From G965207345 sp965207345 (GTDB taxonomy: Bacteria > Pseudomonadota > Gammaproteobacteria > PS1 > Pseudothioglobaceae): DNA of 64,000 bases. The stretch covers positions 1,302,001 to 1,366,000 of the forward strand of contig OZ242280.1 in the NCBI GenBank assembly GCA_965207345.1. The letters are read 5' to 3'. Each line of letters begins with the position of its first letter. The stretch's first letter is position 1. Shown here piece after piece: positions 56,974 through 64,000 of the stretch. The notes beneath the pieces were generated by a model. The model had not been told where the DNA came from. It did not search any database and was given only the letters and a program-made list of their open reading frames with translations. A program made the translations under genes and the position numbers.

Positions 56974-58321
56974 TAAGATATAAATGTGTGGCAATACTAA
57001 GCGCATAACCAAGCGCAATTACCGGCATCCATTTAAGATGGCTCATAAAAGTATATAAACCACGTGATTGTCCCATGAGCGCAACACCAGCAGCAGAACC
57101 GACAGAAAGCAAACTACCACCAACACCAGCAGTTAGTGTAACCAGCAACCACTGACCATGCGACATGTCTGGATTCATCGTAAGTACAGCGAACATGACT
57201 GGAATATTGTCAATAATGGCAGACAATATACCGACCAAAATATTTGCATTCGTTGCGCCAAGTTCTATATAAAAGAATTCAGAAACAAGTGCTAAATAAC
57301 CCATAAATCCTAAGCCGCCAACACTGAGTATCACACCAAAAAAGAATAGGAGCGTATCCCATTCTACACGTGCAATTTCATGAAAAATTTCAAATCCTTC
57401 ATCATGACGGCGAATAAAATAACCTGCAATTAATAAATAAGAAAGTCCCATCATCATTCCCATTGTCGGCGGTAAGTGGAAGAAAGTATGAAAAGAAACT
57501 GCAGTGGCGATTGTAAGTACAAATAAAGCAACAGTAATTAAACCGCCTTTCTTAATACTAGTTTTTTGCACTTCTATTATATTTTTTCCATCTTTTTCAT
57601 TCTCAACAAAAAAATGCATAATCACAGCAGGCACAAGAAAACTTACTAACGAAGGGAAAAACAGAACAAAAAACTCCAAAAAATTAATGACATCTGCCTG
57701 CCAAACCATAAGTGTAGTAATATCGCCAAAGGGGCTAAAAGCACCGCCAGCATTTGCTGCCACGACAATATTTACAAATGCTAACGAAATAAATTTAACA
57801 TTACTCCCACCAACCGCAAGCACAACCGCACCCATAATAAGTGCTGTAGTTAGGTTATCTGCAATCGGCGACATAAAAAATGCTAAAAATCCAGTTGCCC
57901 AGAATAATTGACGTAAACTCAAGCCTTTAGAGAGTAAATATTGCTTGAGCACCTCAAAAACCATACGGCTACGCATCACTTCAATATAAGTCATCGCTAC
58001 GAGTAAAAATAAAAATAATTCGCTATATTCTAAAAAATTACGCTCTAGGGCAATATTTGCTACTTTAGGAATTTCTGCACTCGCATAAACTGAAGCAATA
58101 ATCATCCAAATAATCCCTGCTGAGAGTAGCATTGGTTTAGATTTTCTAAAGTGTGTATATTCTTCTATAATAACAAAAACATAAGCAATCACAAAAATAG
58201 TTAAAGCCAATATACCAGCTGTGTGATTAGTGAGAATTAGCTGAGCAACATTTGCACTGCTAACGCTATCCGCTAAAGAGTAAGTCGGCAGGATAAGAAA
58301 TAAAAATATAATTTTAACCAT
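56942..58321 (-). CDS. nhaD: Na+/H+ antiporter NhaD
   Basis: 459 residues, about 12 transmembrane segments, ion-transporter superfamily fold. Diagnostic segments are MSPIADNLTTALIMG, NAGGAFSPFGDITTLM and AIIDNIPVMFAV, with charged residues inside membrane segments as in Vibrio NhaD. A signal-peptide-like N-terminus is normal for the family. It exports Na+ or Li+ in exchange for protons, pointing to a saline or alkaline habitat (inference). It overlaps ygfZ by 8 nt and coaX by 32 nt. Confidence 0.92.
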   Translation of the reverse strand: MVKIIFLFLILPTYSLADSVSSANVAQLILTNHTAGILALTIFVIAYVFVIIEEYTHFRKSKPMLLSAGIIWMIIASVYASAEIPKVANIALERNFLEYSELFLFLLVAMTYIEVMRSRMVFEVLKQYLLSKGLSLRQLFWATGFLAFFMSPIADNLTTALIMGAVVLAVGGSNVKFISLAFVNIVVAANAGGAFSPFGDITTLMVWQADVINFLEFFVLFFPSLVSFLVPAVIMHFFVENEKDGKNIIEVQKTSIKKGGLITVALFVLTIATAVSFHTFFHLPPTMGMMMGLSYLLIAGYFIRRHDEGFEIFHEIARVEWDTLLFFFGVILSVGGLGFMGYLALVSEFFYIELGATNANILVGILSAIIDNIPVMFAVLTMNPDMSHGQWLLVTLTAGVGGSLLSVGSAAGVALMGQSRGLYTFMSHLKWMPVIALGYALSIATHLYLNEELFSIPIS

Positions 58322-59147
58322 TTAGTTTTTCCAATTTTGCACTGCTTAAATTACTAAGATAAATATCTCCGTCACTGAGTGCTACTTCAATAGTTGCTAG
58401 TAAATAAATTGTATTATTTTCGCTAACTGCGTTTATGATAACTCCTGAACTTTGTATAGATTTAGAGCCGGTTACCACTAGTTTGTCACTTGGCTTAACT
58501 GAAATACTTTTTTCCATATCTGCTAGGTGCAATTTAAAACGCATCATCCGTCTTTTTGCCTTGCCTAAATAATGCAGTCTTGCCACAACCTCTTGTCCGG
58601 GGTAACAACCTTTTTCAAAACTAACGCCATCCACTTCAGGTAAATCTAAATTGAGCATTTGCGGCACAAATAATTCTGTCGTTGCTAAAAATACTTCAGG
58701 CAGACCTAACTCAAAATTAATAAATTCCCAAGCATGAGTATTTTGCAAAGATACTTTGATTTTAGCTTTAGCTAAAAGTAGCGTTTGTCTATTAGAATAA
58801 TAAACTGCTGTGCCTAAATTTTTATCAGGCGCCTCATCAATAAAACCAAAACGTGGCATAATATCGCTTAAGTCTTCAATTGATACTTCAGAGCGAAGCA
58901 CAAACATTTTTAAACGTTTTATGGCTATTTCAGATAAAGTGCGCGGAAAATCTAAATAATAAACCTCTTTTAATTTAAAGACGTGAAACAATACAATAAC
59001 TCTACCTTTGTGCGTGCAATAAGCATTTAACTGCACTACACCATCTTTTAAGTTTGCAATGTCATTACTGAGCTGATTACTTAAAAAATCTTTTGCGTCT
59101 TTACCACTTAGTTTCAGTAGTGCTCGGTTTGATAAATCGCAAATCAT
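58314..59147 (-). CDS. ygfZ: YgfZ/GcvT-like folate-binding protein (Fe-S cluster assembly or repair)
   Basis: 277 residues with the family signature KGCYPGQEVVARLHY and the GcvT-like fold start LLKLSGKDAKDFLSNQLS. YgfZ binds tetrahydrofolate and supports the activity of certain Fe-S enzymes such as MiaB. It is the first gene of the unit with nhaD (8-nt overlap) and coaX; the ATG is at 59147, with a 200-bp spacer back to the porin terminator. Confidence 0.9.
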   Translation of the reverse strand: MICDLSNRALLKLSGKDAKDFLSNQLSNDIANLKDGVVQLNAYCTHKGRVIVLFHVFKLKEVYYLDFPRTLSEIAIKRLKMFVLRSEVSIEDLSDIMPRFGFIDEAPDKNLGTAVYYSNRQTLLLAKAKIKVSLQNTHAWEFINFELGLPEVFLATTELFVPQMLNLDLPEVDGVSFEKGCYPGQEVVARLHYLGKAKRRMMRFKLHLADMEKSISVKPSDKLVVTGSKSIQSSGVIINAVSENNTIYLLATIEVALSDGDIYLSNLSSAKLEKLNG

Positions 59148-59265
59148 AAAAAATTAAAAATAAAATAAAGGTACTATTTTAAAGCAAAAAATAAAGAAGT
59201 GATAGGGGTTATTTTGCCTAATTACGCTGAAAAATATAAAAAACTTAAATGATGTGCCTTAATAC

Positions 59266-59306
59266 AAAAAAGCCTCAATCACTAGTAGCAATTGAGGCTC
59301 TTTTTT
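59266..59306 (-). terminator. Strong intrinsic terminator after the porin gene
   Basis: A perfect 8-bp stem, GCCTCAAT (59272-59279) with ATTGAGGC (59291-59298), around an 11-nt loop. On the minus strand it is followed by six T, ending the porin transcript. On the plus strand TCTTTTTT also follows, so it can work both ways. Confidence 0.85.
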
Positions 59307-59344
59307 AGAAACTAATTTCTGTTTAATACTATCTTTTACCTTAA

Positions 59345-59932
59345 CTAGAATTTCATAGAAATTTTTGTTCCAAACGATGAACCGCCTGCCCACTCTCCAT
59401 AAGAGACTTTGAGATTTGATCCTTTACCAAGTGGTTTAGTAACGATAATATCTTTAAAGGTTTCACTTTCACCATCTGAAAGATCACCACCTAAATCTAG
59501 TTTACCTAGAGCAAGTTGCACCCCTAAACCAGCCATTTTCATATCAACACGTCCACCAATCACATCAGTCTTCACGTTAATATTATTAGTTTTTTTAGCA
59601 CCTTGGTTAACATTTGCCAAAGCCATTACGCCATTAACACCATTAGCTGCGCCCAAAATAGAAATACCAAGCGGAGTAAATTTACCAATATTCCAGCCGT
59701 TATCGTCTTTATCCCAACTTGCGCCAGCAACATGATATGTAATACCACTTACAGTTTTCCAGAGATGGAGAAGTCTTGCATCGGTATTATCAGAATCACC
59801 CATATTGTATTCTGCTGCTATACCAACTCCGCCCGGAAGCTCACCTTTAACAGTAATATCAGTAAAGCCTAAACCTGCAAGTCTTGTAATCTTTTCCTGT
59901 CTCCTAGTTGCAGCTGCATTTTTATCTATCAC
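59345..59932 (-). CDS. Gram-negative porin, C-terminal part (separated by a frameshift)
   Basis: 195 residues in the -1 frame relative to the N-terminal part. Alternating amphipathic strands continue and the chain ends KISMKF, the C-terminal Phe needed for outer-membrane barrel assembly. The apparent GTG start at 59932 overlaps the stop of the first part by 4 nt and has no Shine-Dalgarno sequence. This fragment has no signal peptide, so it is not an independent gene: with the first part it forms one porin of about 400 residues. Confidence 0.8.
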   Translation of the reverse strand: MIDKNAAATRRQEKITRLAGLGFTDITVKGELPGGVGIAAEYNMGDSDNTDARLLHLWKTVSGITYHVAGASWDKDDNGWNIGKFTPLGISILGAANGVNGVMALANVNQGAKKTNNINVKTDVIGGRVDMKMAGLGVQLALGKLDLGGDLSDGESETFKDIIVTKPLGKGSNLKVSYGEWAGGSSFGTKISMKF

Positions 59933-60546
59933 TTCTGAGTGGTTGTGGTATCACCTGTGCCTTCAACATCATCAGATCCTATATCATCAGCTTCAAAATG
60001 TTGCACCCCTACACTAAAGCCACCAATCTTAGTTTTAAGCGTATACCACCTATCACTATTAGCAGATGTAGTTCTCACAGCAAAATTAACTCCAGAGAAT
60101 TTAGTGCTAAATTCAGCAGTATCTATAACTGGGTGAGCTAGACGCACTAAACCAAAACCAGTAGTATCCCACCAATCACCTACTTTAATATTAATCGCTC
60201 CTATTTTAGTAGTAATAAATTGATAATCAGTAGCAAGTTTTGCACCCCTTTCTGCCCTACCAGAGCCAGACTGCGAATCCGGACTCTTGACATACGGGCC
60301 ATCACCTTGAATGCCACCAGAAACACGAGTACCACCATCATTTCTTAAACCAAGCTTGATAGTAGTGCCACCTGCTTTACCGGTAAAATGAAGACGCACT
60401 CTTTGCTCGCTATGATTCCCAGAAGTACCATTAACTGCTTCTTTATTCGCATAACGATAATGCGCATCGCCCTTGATAGAAATACTAGCAAATGCCGGCA
60501 TCGCCATCGTTGCTGCAATAGCAGCTGGTAATAAATATTTTTTCAT
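59929..60546 (-). CDS. Gram-negative porin, N-terminal part
   Basis: 205 residues. A clear signal peptide (MKKYLLPAAIAATMAMPAFA) is followed by strands typical of general porins (YRYANKEA, QRVRLHFTGKAG, IKLGLRNDGG). The frame closes at TGA just after a run of ACC/ACA/ACT codons; loss of one base there would explain the break, since the next frame continues with acceptable porin sequence. The ATG has an AAGGGA ribosome-binding site. It has its own promoter about 140 bp upstream and a strong terminator, as expected for an abundant outer-membrane protein. Confidence 0.85.
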   Translation of the reverse strand: MKKYLLPAAIAATMAMPAFASISIKGDAHYRYANKEAVNGTSGNHSEQRVRLHFTGKAGGTTIKLGLRNDGGTRVSGGIQGDGPYVKSPDSQSGSGRAERGAKLATDYQFITTKIGAINIKVGDWWDTTGFGLVRLAHPVIDTAEFSTKFSGVNFAVRTTSANSDRWYTLKTKIGGFSVGVQHFEADDIGSDDVEGTGDTTTTQK

Positions 60547-60872
60547 TTTTATTTCCCTTTCGTTAAAAAAACAAAAAATAGCGAGATTAAACTACAATTA
60601 AACCGTAAAACCTTTACCCGCCACGCTTTGAGTAACATACAATCAGCATCTAACAAACCGTCTTAATCCAAATGTATGGGCAGAATTATACACTAATTAT
60701 TCATTTGTCAAAATTTTTTTGCAAAAAAATACAAAAATGTTTCTTTTTTGAGAATTTTTAAAAAAATAAAACAAAAATCAAAGGGTTGGCGTGCACTTAG
60801 AAATCATACTCACCCTTGTACTTAACTTAGTGCAAGCACTGATAATTTAACTGTTAAGACTTTTTTAATTCA
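60547..60872. other. Porin control region and gap
   Basis: 326 bp holding the porin promoter and a leader of about 130 nt on the minus strand. Upstream of the promoter (60710-60780) is a stretch of A and T tracts that could act as an UP element or bent DNA. Beyond it, AAGGGT/ACCCTT (6 bp, about 29-nt loop) followed by T-rich sequence might end the PuuD-like transcript. No coding potential seen. Confidence 0.5.
60685..60711 (-). promoter_or_regulatory. Sigma70-type promoter of the porin gene
   Basis: On the minus strand TTGACA (60711-60706) and TATAAT (60690-60685) are both perfect consensus, with a 15-bp spacer that is 2 bp shorter than ideal. A-rich tracts lie directly upstream. Transcription would start near 60678, giving an unusually long leader of about 130 nt for an outer-membrane protein mRNA, where small RNAs often act. 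Confidence 0.65.
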
Positions 60873-61448
60873 TTAAAGACGATAAGCAATCATTGCAAGT
60901 AACATTGGGACAGAAAGCACAACATTTACGCGTGAAGCAAGAGAGGCAATACGTTTTGCTTTTGCTTTTTCATCATCACTCGCCTCTAAAATACCGAGCA
61001 CTTTCTTTTGGTTAGGCCAAATAATAAACCAAACATTAAATGCCATAATTGTGCCAAGCCAAGCGCCAATACCAATTATCAACATAGGCTCTTTAAGAGT
61101 AAAGGCATCTAAAACTCCCTTACCCGGATTTAAAAGCTCCAGTGCAATAAGCCCTAAAACCCAGGTCGTCGCCGCTGACATGCGAAACCAGAGCAAAGCA
61201 CGCGGTGCAATATATTTCCCAATCGCAGCAGGGCCAGGTCCGTCTTTATCAGATAGAGCATCCGCCATTCCCGGGACTTGCACAAAATTAAAATAATAAA
61301 GAAGGCCAATCCAAACAATGCCCGCTAGCACATGCAACCAGACAACAATGGCAATTGCTTGTTGTGCATTTCCAAATGCAACAATCATTAAAACAGCAAG
61401 AATAAAACCGACAACAATCGTGCCTTTAATAGAATCTAATGGATTCAT
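60873..61448 (-). CDS. PuuD/urate hydroxylase-type membrane protein, membrane domain only
   Basis: 191 residues with four to five transmembrane helices and conserved His/Trp positions in VVWLHVLAGIVWIGLLYYFNFVQVP. It matches the membrane domain of the PuuD urate-hydroxylase family. Full-length PuuD has a C-terminal cytochrome c domain; here there is no CXXCH and the chain ends after the last helix. No other purine-degradation gene is in the window, so urate oxidation is not established. It could be a heme-binding or respiratory membrane protein. The ATG has GGAGAG upstream. Confidence 0.7.
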   Translation of the reverse strand: MNPLDSIKGTIVVGFILAVLMIVAFGNAQQAIAIVVWLHVLAGIVWIGLLYYFNFVQVPGMADALSDKDGPGPAAIGKYIAPRALLWFRMSAATTWVLGLIALELLNPGKGVLDAFTLKEPMLIIGIGAWLGTIMAFNVWFIIWPNQKKVLGILEASDDEKAKAKRIASLASRVNVVLSVPMLLAMIAYRL

Positions 61449-61540
61449 TTCTCTCTCCTTGTTATTATTACGCCAATTCTAAAAAGTAATTTTATATGAT
61501 ATTAGCCTATAAAATACATCTTTTTTACTCCTCCACATAT

Positions 61541-61580
61541 TTCTTTAATGCTCTTTAATGCTCTTTAATGCCAGGCATTA
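61541..61580. repeat. Three 10-bp tandem repeats followed by a palindrome
   Basis: The unit CTCTTTAATG occurs twice exactly, preceded by one copy with TT in place of the first CT (61541-61570). It runs directly into AATGCCAGGCATT, a 6-bp inverted repeat around one base. It lies in the 299-bp gap between the divergent PuuD-like and mutM genes. Unit number may vary between strains. The rest of the gap is featureless AT-rich sequence. Confidence 0.6.
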
Positions 61581-61747
61581 CTTCCTCTTCTTTCAATTCT
61601 TTATGTAGTATTCCACTTACATTACCTCAATAAAAGCCTTATTTTTGATAACATCACCACTAATATTTTTAAATATTATTTTACTTCCATTATAATGTAT
61701 TTACTTAAAAAACATATTATTTTCTAAAACAAAGTATTTTTTAAACA

Positions 61748-62563
61748 ATGCCTGAGCTGCCTGAAGTTGAAGTAACTAAACGTGCACTTTTGCGCTGTGT
61801 TTTAGGAGAGGAAATTACGCACGTTCATATTTGGACAGAGAAACTGCGTTTTAAAATTCCAACACATTTGAATAAAACTTTAGCGCAAAAACGCATTTTA
61901 AATATTGACAGGCGGGCAAAATATTTGCGTCTTTATTTTGATACAGGTATATTAATTTTGCACTTAGGCATGTCTGGCTCGCTCGCAATTGTCAAAAAAA
62001 ACCACCCGCGCGAAAAACATGAGCATTTTGAGCTTGTTTTTAAAAGCACTAACTGTTTGCGCTTAAAAGATGTGCGACGCTTCGGTGCTGTGCTTTGGTG
62101 TAATTTACACACACCACATCCATCCCTTTTAAACTTGGGTGTTGAACCTTTGAGTGAAAATTTTAATACACAGTATTTATATAATATTACGCGCCTCAAA
62201 AAGCGTGCGATTAAATTACTCATTACAGATAGTCATCTTATTGCAGGAATTGGCAATATTTATGCATTAGAATCTTTATTTATGGCAAAAATTTCACCGC
62301 TTATCTCTAGCTATAAACTTTGTAAAAAAGACTGTGCTAAACTTATTTTAGCGATTAAAACTGTTTTAAAAAATGCGATTAAACAAGGTGGTACAACGCT
62401 TAGGGATTTTCATAATATAGATAAAAAAGCAGGTGATTTTGCTAAAAGCCTAAAAGTTTATGCGCGTGCAAATAAACGCTGTATGCTTTGTTATGATATA
62501 ATTAAACGCGTAAAACAGGCGAATCGTTCTAGTTATTATTGCCCGAGTTGTCAAAAGGAATGA
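61748..62563 (+). CDS. mutM: Formamidopyrimidine-DNA glycosylase
   Basis: 271 residues. MPELPEVE gives the catalytic Pro and Glu next to the initiator Met; LHLGMSG, the helix-two-turn-helix region with IAGIGNIYALE, GGTTLRDF, and a C-terminal zinc finger (CMLC...CPSC) complete the Fpg fold. It removes 8-oxoguanine and ring-opened purines and cleaves the abasic site. Monocistronic or paired with the small S24-like gene 32 bp later. Confidence 0.95.
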   Translation: MPELPEVEVTKRALLRCVLGEEITHVHIWTEKLRFKIPTHLNKTLAQKRILNIDRRAKYLRLYFDTGILILHLGMSGSLAIVKKNHPREKHEHFELVFKSTNCLRLKDVRRFGAVLWCNLHTPHPSLLNLGVEPLSENFNTQYLYNITRLKKRAIKLLITDSHLIAGIGNIYALESLFMAKISPLISSYKLCKKDCAKLILAIKTVLKNAIKQGGTTLRDFHNIDKKAGDFAKSLKVYARANKRCMLCYDIIKRVKQANRSSYYCPSCQKE

Positions 62564-62595
62564 AAGGGAGAGAGGGCACTTGATGCGAATAGAAA

Positions 62596-62988
62596 ATGGA
62601 TACAGAAAACCCTAAAGAGCTTTTTAAAAGTACTTGCTCCACAAACTCTGAACCTTATGCTTTGCAAAATTTAGGTGATATAATGACGCCTGAGTTTAGT
62701 GAAAATACTATTATTATTATTGACCCAGGAATGCAAATTCATAACTTTGCTTATGCAGTTATTGAATATCAAGACGAGCTTTATTTCCGCCAATACATAA
62801 AACGTGGTGCGCGTAAATTTATGGTGGCACTAAATACTAGCTACGATGAAATTGAACTGAAAGAAAATTTTACTGTGCGCGGCTGTGTAGTCCAACAAAA
62901 ACAAAAAAAACAAAAACCGCGCCATTACTATCATCTCAATCAAAAGACGACACAGTTAGACTTTAGCCAAACAGGAAAGGAAAAATAA
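62596..62988 (+). CDS. Small S24/LexA-fold protein without HTH and without catalytic serine
   Basis: 130 residues. The middle resembles the C-terminal peptidase fold of LexA and phage repressors: GDIMTPEFSENTIIIIDPG, AVIEYQDELYFRQYIK, VALNTSYDEIEL, RGCVV. The active-site GDSM motif reads GDIM, so the nucleophile is Ile; no DNA-binding domain precedes it. It is unlikely to self-cleave; a binding or dimerisation role is inferred. The tail is basic, Lys/Gln rich. It follows mutM by 32 bp and converges with pgeF almost without a gap. Confidence 0.6.
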   Translation: MDTENPKELFKSTCSTNSEPYALQNLGDIMTPEFSENTIIIIDPGMQIHNFAYAVIEYQDELYFRQYIKRGARKFMVALNTSYDEIELKENFTVRGCVVQQKQKKQKPRHYYHLNQKTTQLDFSQTGKEK

Positions 62989-62992
62989 TTTT

Positions 62993-63733
62993 TTAATTTA
63001 GCCAAATTAAACTTGCCATCCGTCCAGAATACTTACCCTGCCTACGATAAGAAAAATAACGCTCTTTTTCTCCAAAAGTGCATGCACCACCACCGCTGAT
63101 ATTTGCAATAGCACAATCATTTAAAATAAAGCGTGCAAGTTGATATAAATCTAGATGATAAATTCTATCATTTGCGCTATTTTTTTGTGTGTCATTCATC
63201 ACAAAAAAACGACGAAAATGTGCATTTTTCTGCAAAAATTGTAAGTATAAATTTTCATTAAGCGTGAGCGCACTTTGACTAATACTAGCACCTAAATGTG
63301 CACGCAATTTTGTTTTAGGTGTAATGAGTTTTTCTGTAGTATTTTCAATCACACCAGCAAGCAGGCTTTTATAGCCTGCGTGTATAATTGCCACCTCATC
63401 ACCCTTTTCGCTACTTAGAAAAATAGGCAGACAGTCAGCACTTAAAATCGCACAAATTACACCTTTTTTGCGCGTAAAACTTGCATCTGCAAGAGTATTT
63501 ACACACGCATTATCAGCGAGTACGCAACAATTTTTATGCGTTTGCACCAACCATTTTGGCTCAGCCGGTAAGTGAAATTTTTCTCTAAGCAACTTACGGT
63601 TGTGTTTCACAAAATGTGCATTATCACCCACATGTGTAGCAAGATTAAAATTTGCATAACCTTTTTTACTTACGCCGCCCAAAGTATATCTTGGCGTAGT
63701 CAAAAAACAAACATTTTTTGAAAATATTGACAT
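62993..63733 (-). CDS. pgeF: PgeF/YfiH-type peptidoglycan editing factor (multicopper polyphenol oxidoreductase fold)
   Basis: 246 residues. Metal-site segments: THVGDNAHFV (first His), ILSADCLPIFL, IHAGYKSLLAGV. C-terminal GGGACTFGEKERYFSYRRQGKYSGRMASLIW is diagnostic. The family keeps L-Ser out of peptidoglycan precursors in E. coli and has purine-nucleoside activity in other members. It starts 3 bp after the rluD stop, as in many gammaproteobacteria, so the two are one operon. Confidence 0.92.
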   Translation of the reverse strand: MSIFSKNVCFLTTPRYTLGGVSKKGYANFNLATHVGDNAHFVKHNRKLLREKFHLPAEPKWLVQTHKNCCVLADNACVNTLADASFTRKKGVICAILSADCLPIFLSSEKGDEVAIIHAGYKSLLAGVIENTTEKLITPKTKLRAHLGASISQSALTLNENLYLQFLQKNAHFRRFFVMNDTQKNSANDRIYHLDLYQLARFILNDCAIANISGGGACTFGEKERYFSYRRQGKYSGRMASLIWLN

Positions 63734-63736
63734 TTT

Positions 63737-64000
63737 TTATTTTTGTATTTTTTCATTTGTTTTTAACATTTCTAATAATAGCGTCATATCTTTTGGCATC
63801 TGCGCGTGCCAAAACATTTTTTTGTGACTACAAGGATGTATCAATGCTAATGAATTTGCGTGCAAAGCAGGACGGCTAAATTTTTTGAGTGCTAGACCTA
63901 AAGATGGATTAATATTTTTAGCAGGACGTGGACGATGTGTATATAGTTTATCACCAACTAGAGGATGTCCAAGATAAGAAAAATGTACTCTAATTTGATG
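63737..64000 (-). CDS. rluD: 23S rRNA pseudouridine synthase RluD, C-terminal end (cut by window edge)
   Basis: The last 87 codons and the TAA are in view. They read HQIRVHFSYLGHPLVGD at the edge, then RPALHANSLALIHP and MPKDMTLLLEMLK, the RluD/RluC C-terminal pattern; position before pgeF favours RluD. RluD modifies U1911, U1915 and U1917 in helix 69. The N-terminal S4 domain and catalytic Asp lie outside the window. Confidence 0.88.
   Translation of the reverse strand, partial: HQIRVHFSYLGHPLVGDKLYTHRPRPAKNINPSLGLALKKFSRPALHANSLALIHPCSHKKMFWHAQMPKDMTLLLEMLKTNEKIQK

Overview
The window is AT-rich chromosomal DNA from a Gram-negative bacterium, most likely a gammaproteobacterium. The evidence is the gene order thrS-infC-rpmI-rplT-pheS-pheT-ihfA-merR, adjacent rluD and pgeF, an outer-membrane porin, and a surface protein with a C-terminal beta-barrel. 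MetK followed by S-adenosylhomocysteine hydrolase, NhaD and the PuuD-type membrane protein would fit a marine or host-associated lineage. I cannot assign a genus from sequence alone.

Layout. 1-16278: the 3' part of a giant repeat-built surface protein (at least 5,400 codons in view). It is open at the left window edge, split by two single-base frameshifts, and ends in an autotransporter-like barrel. 16.5-30.6 kb: mostly housekeeping genes: ppiD, a nitroreductase, metK-ahcY behind a SAM-II-like riboswitch leader, a thioredoxin, a cytochrome c-like gene coupled to an M48 protease, mrp/apbC, a CNMP-domain/SLC13 permease coupled to a periplasmic binding-like protein, metG, and tRNA-Ser(GGA). 30.7-38.9 kb: an accessory, defence-type island directly after the tRNA gene. 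It holds an AAA ATPase with a PD-(D/E)XK nuclease, an hsdM remnant, an OLD-family ATPase/TOPRIM nuclease, a frameshifted Fic protein, a Cas4-like/DEDD DUF2779 nuclease, and cyanase.

39.2-49.7 kb (minus strand): TlpA and GST-like genes, then merR-ihfA-pheT-pheS-rplT-rpmI-infC-thrS and recJ. infC begins at an AUU codon that overlaps the thrS stop. 49.7-59.1 kb: a DUF1566 protein, a ThiO-like oxidase, lspA and a large solute-binding lipoprotein on the minus strand; fabI on the plus strand; then trpS, coaX, nhaD and ygfZ, tightly packed, on the minus strand. 59.3-64 kb: a frameshifted porin with its own promoter and terminator, a PuuD-type membrane protein, mutM, a small S24-fold protein lacking the catalytic serine, pgeF, and the 3' end of rluD.

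How it works together. metK and ahcY form the SAM-to-homocysteine part of the activated methyl cycle and appear to be under SAM feedback. The translation genes form the classical operon. The island after tRNA-Ser looks like accumulated anti-phage genes, some already decaying. All four single-base indels I can place lie in surface or island genes (giant protein twice, fic, porin); I saw none in the housekeeping genes.
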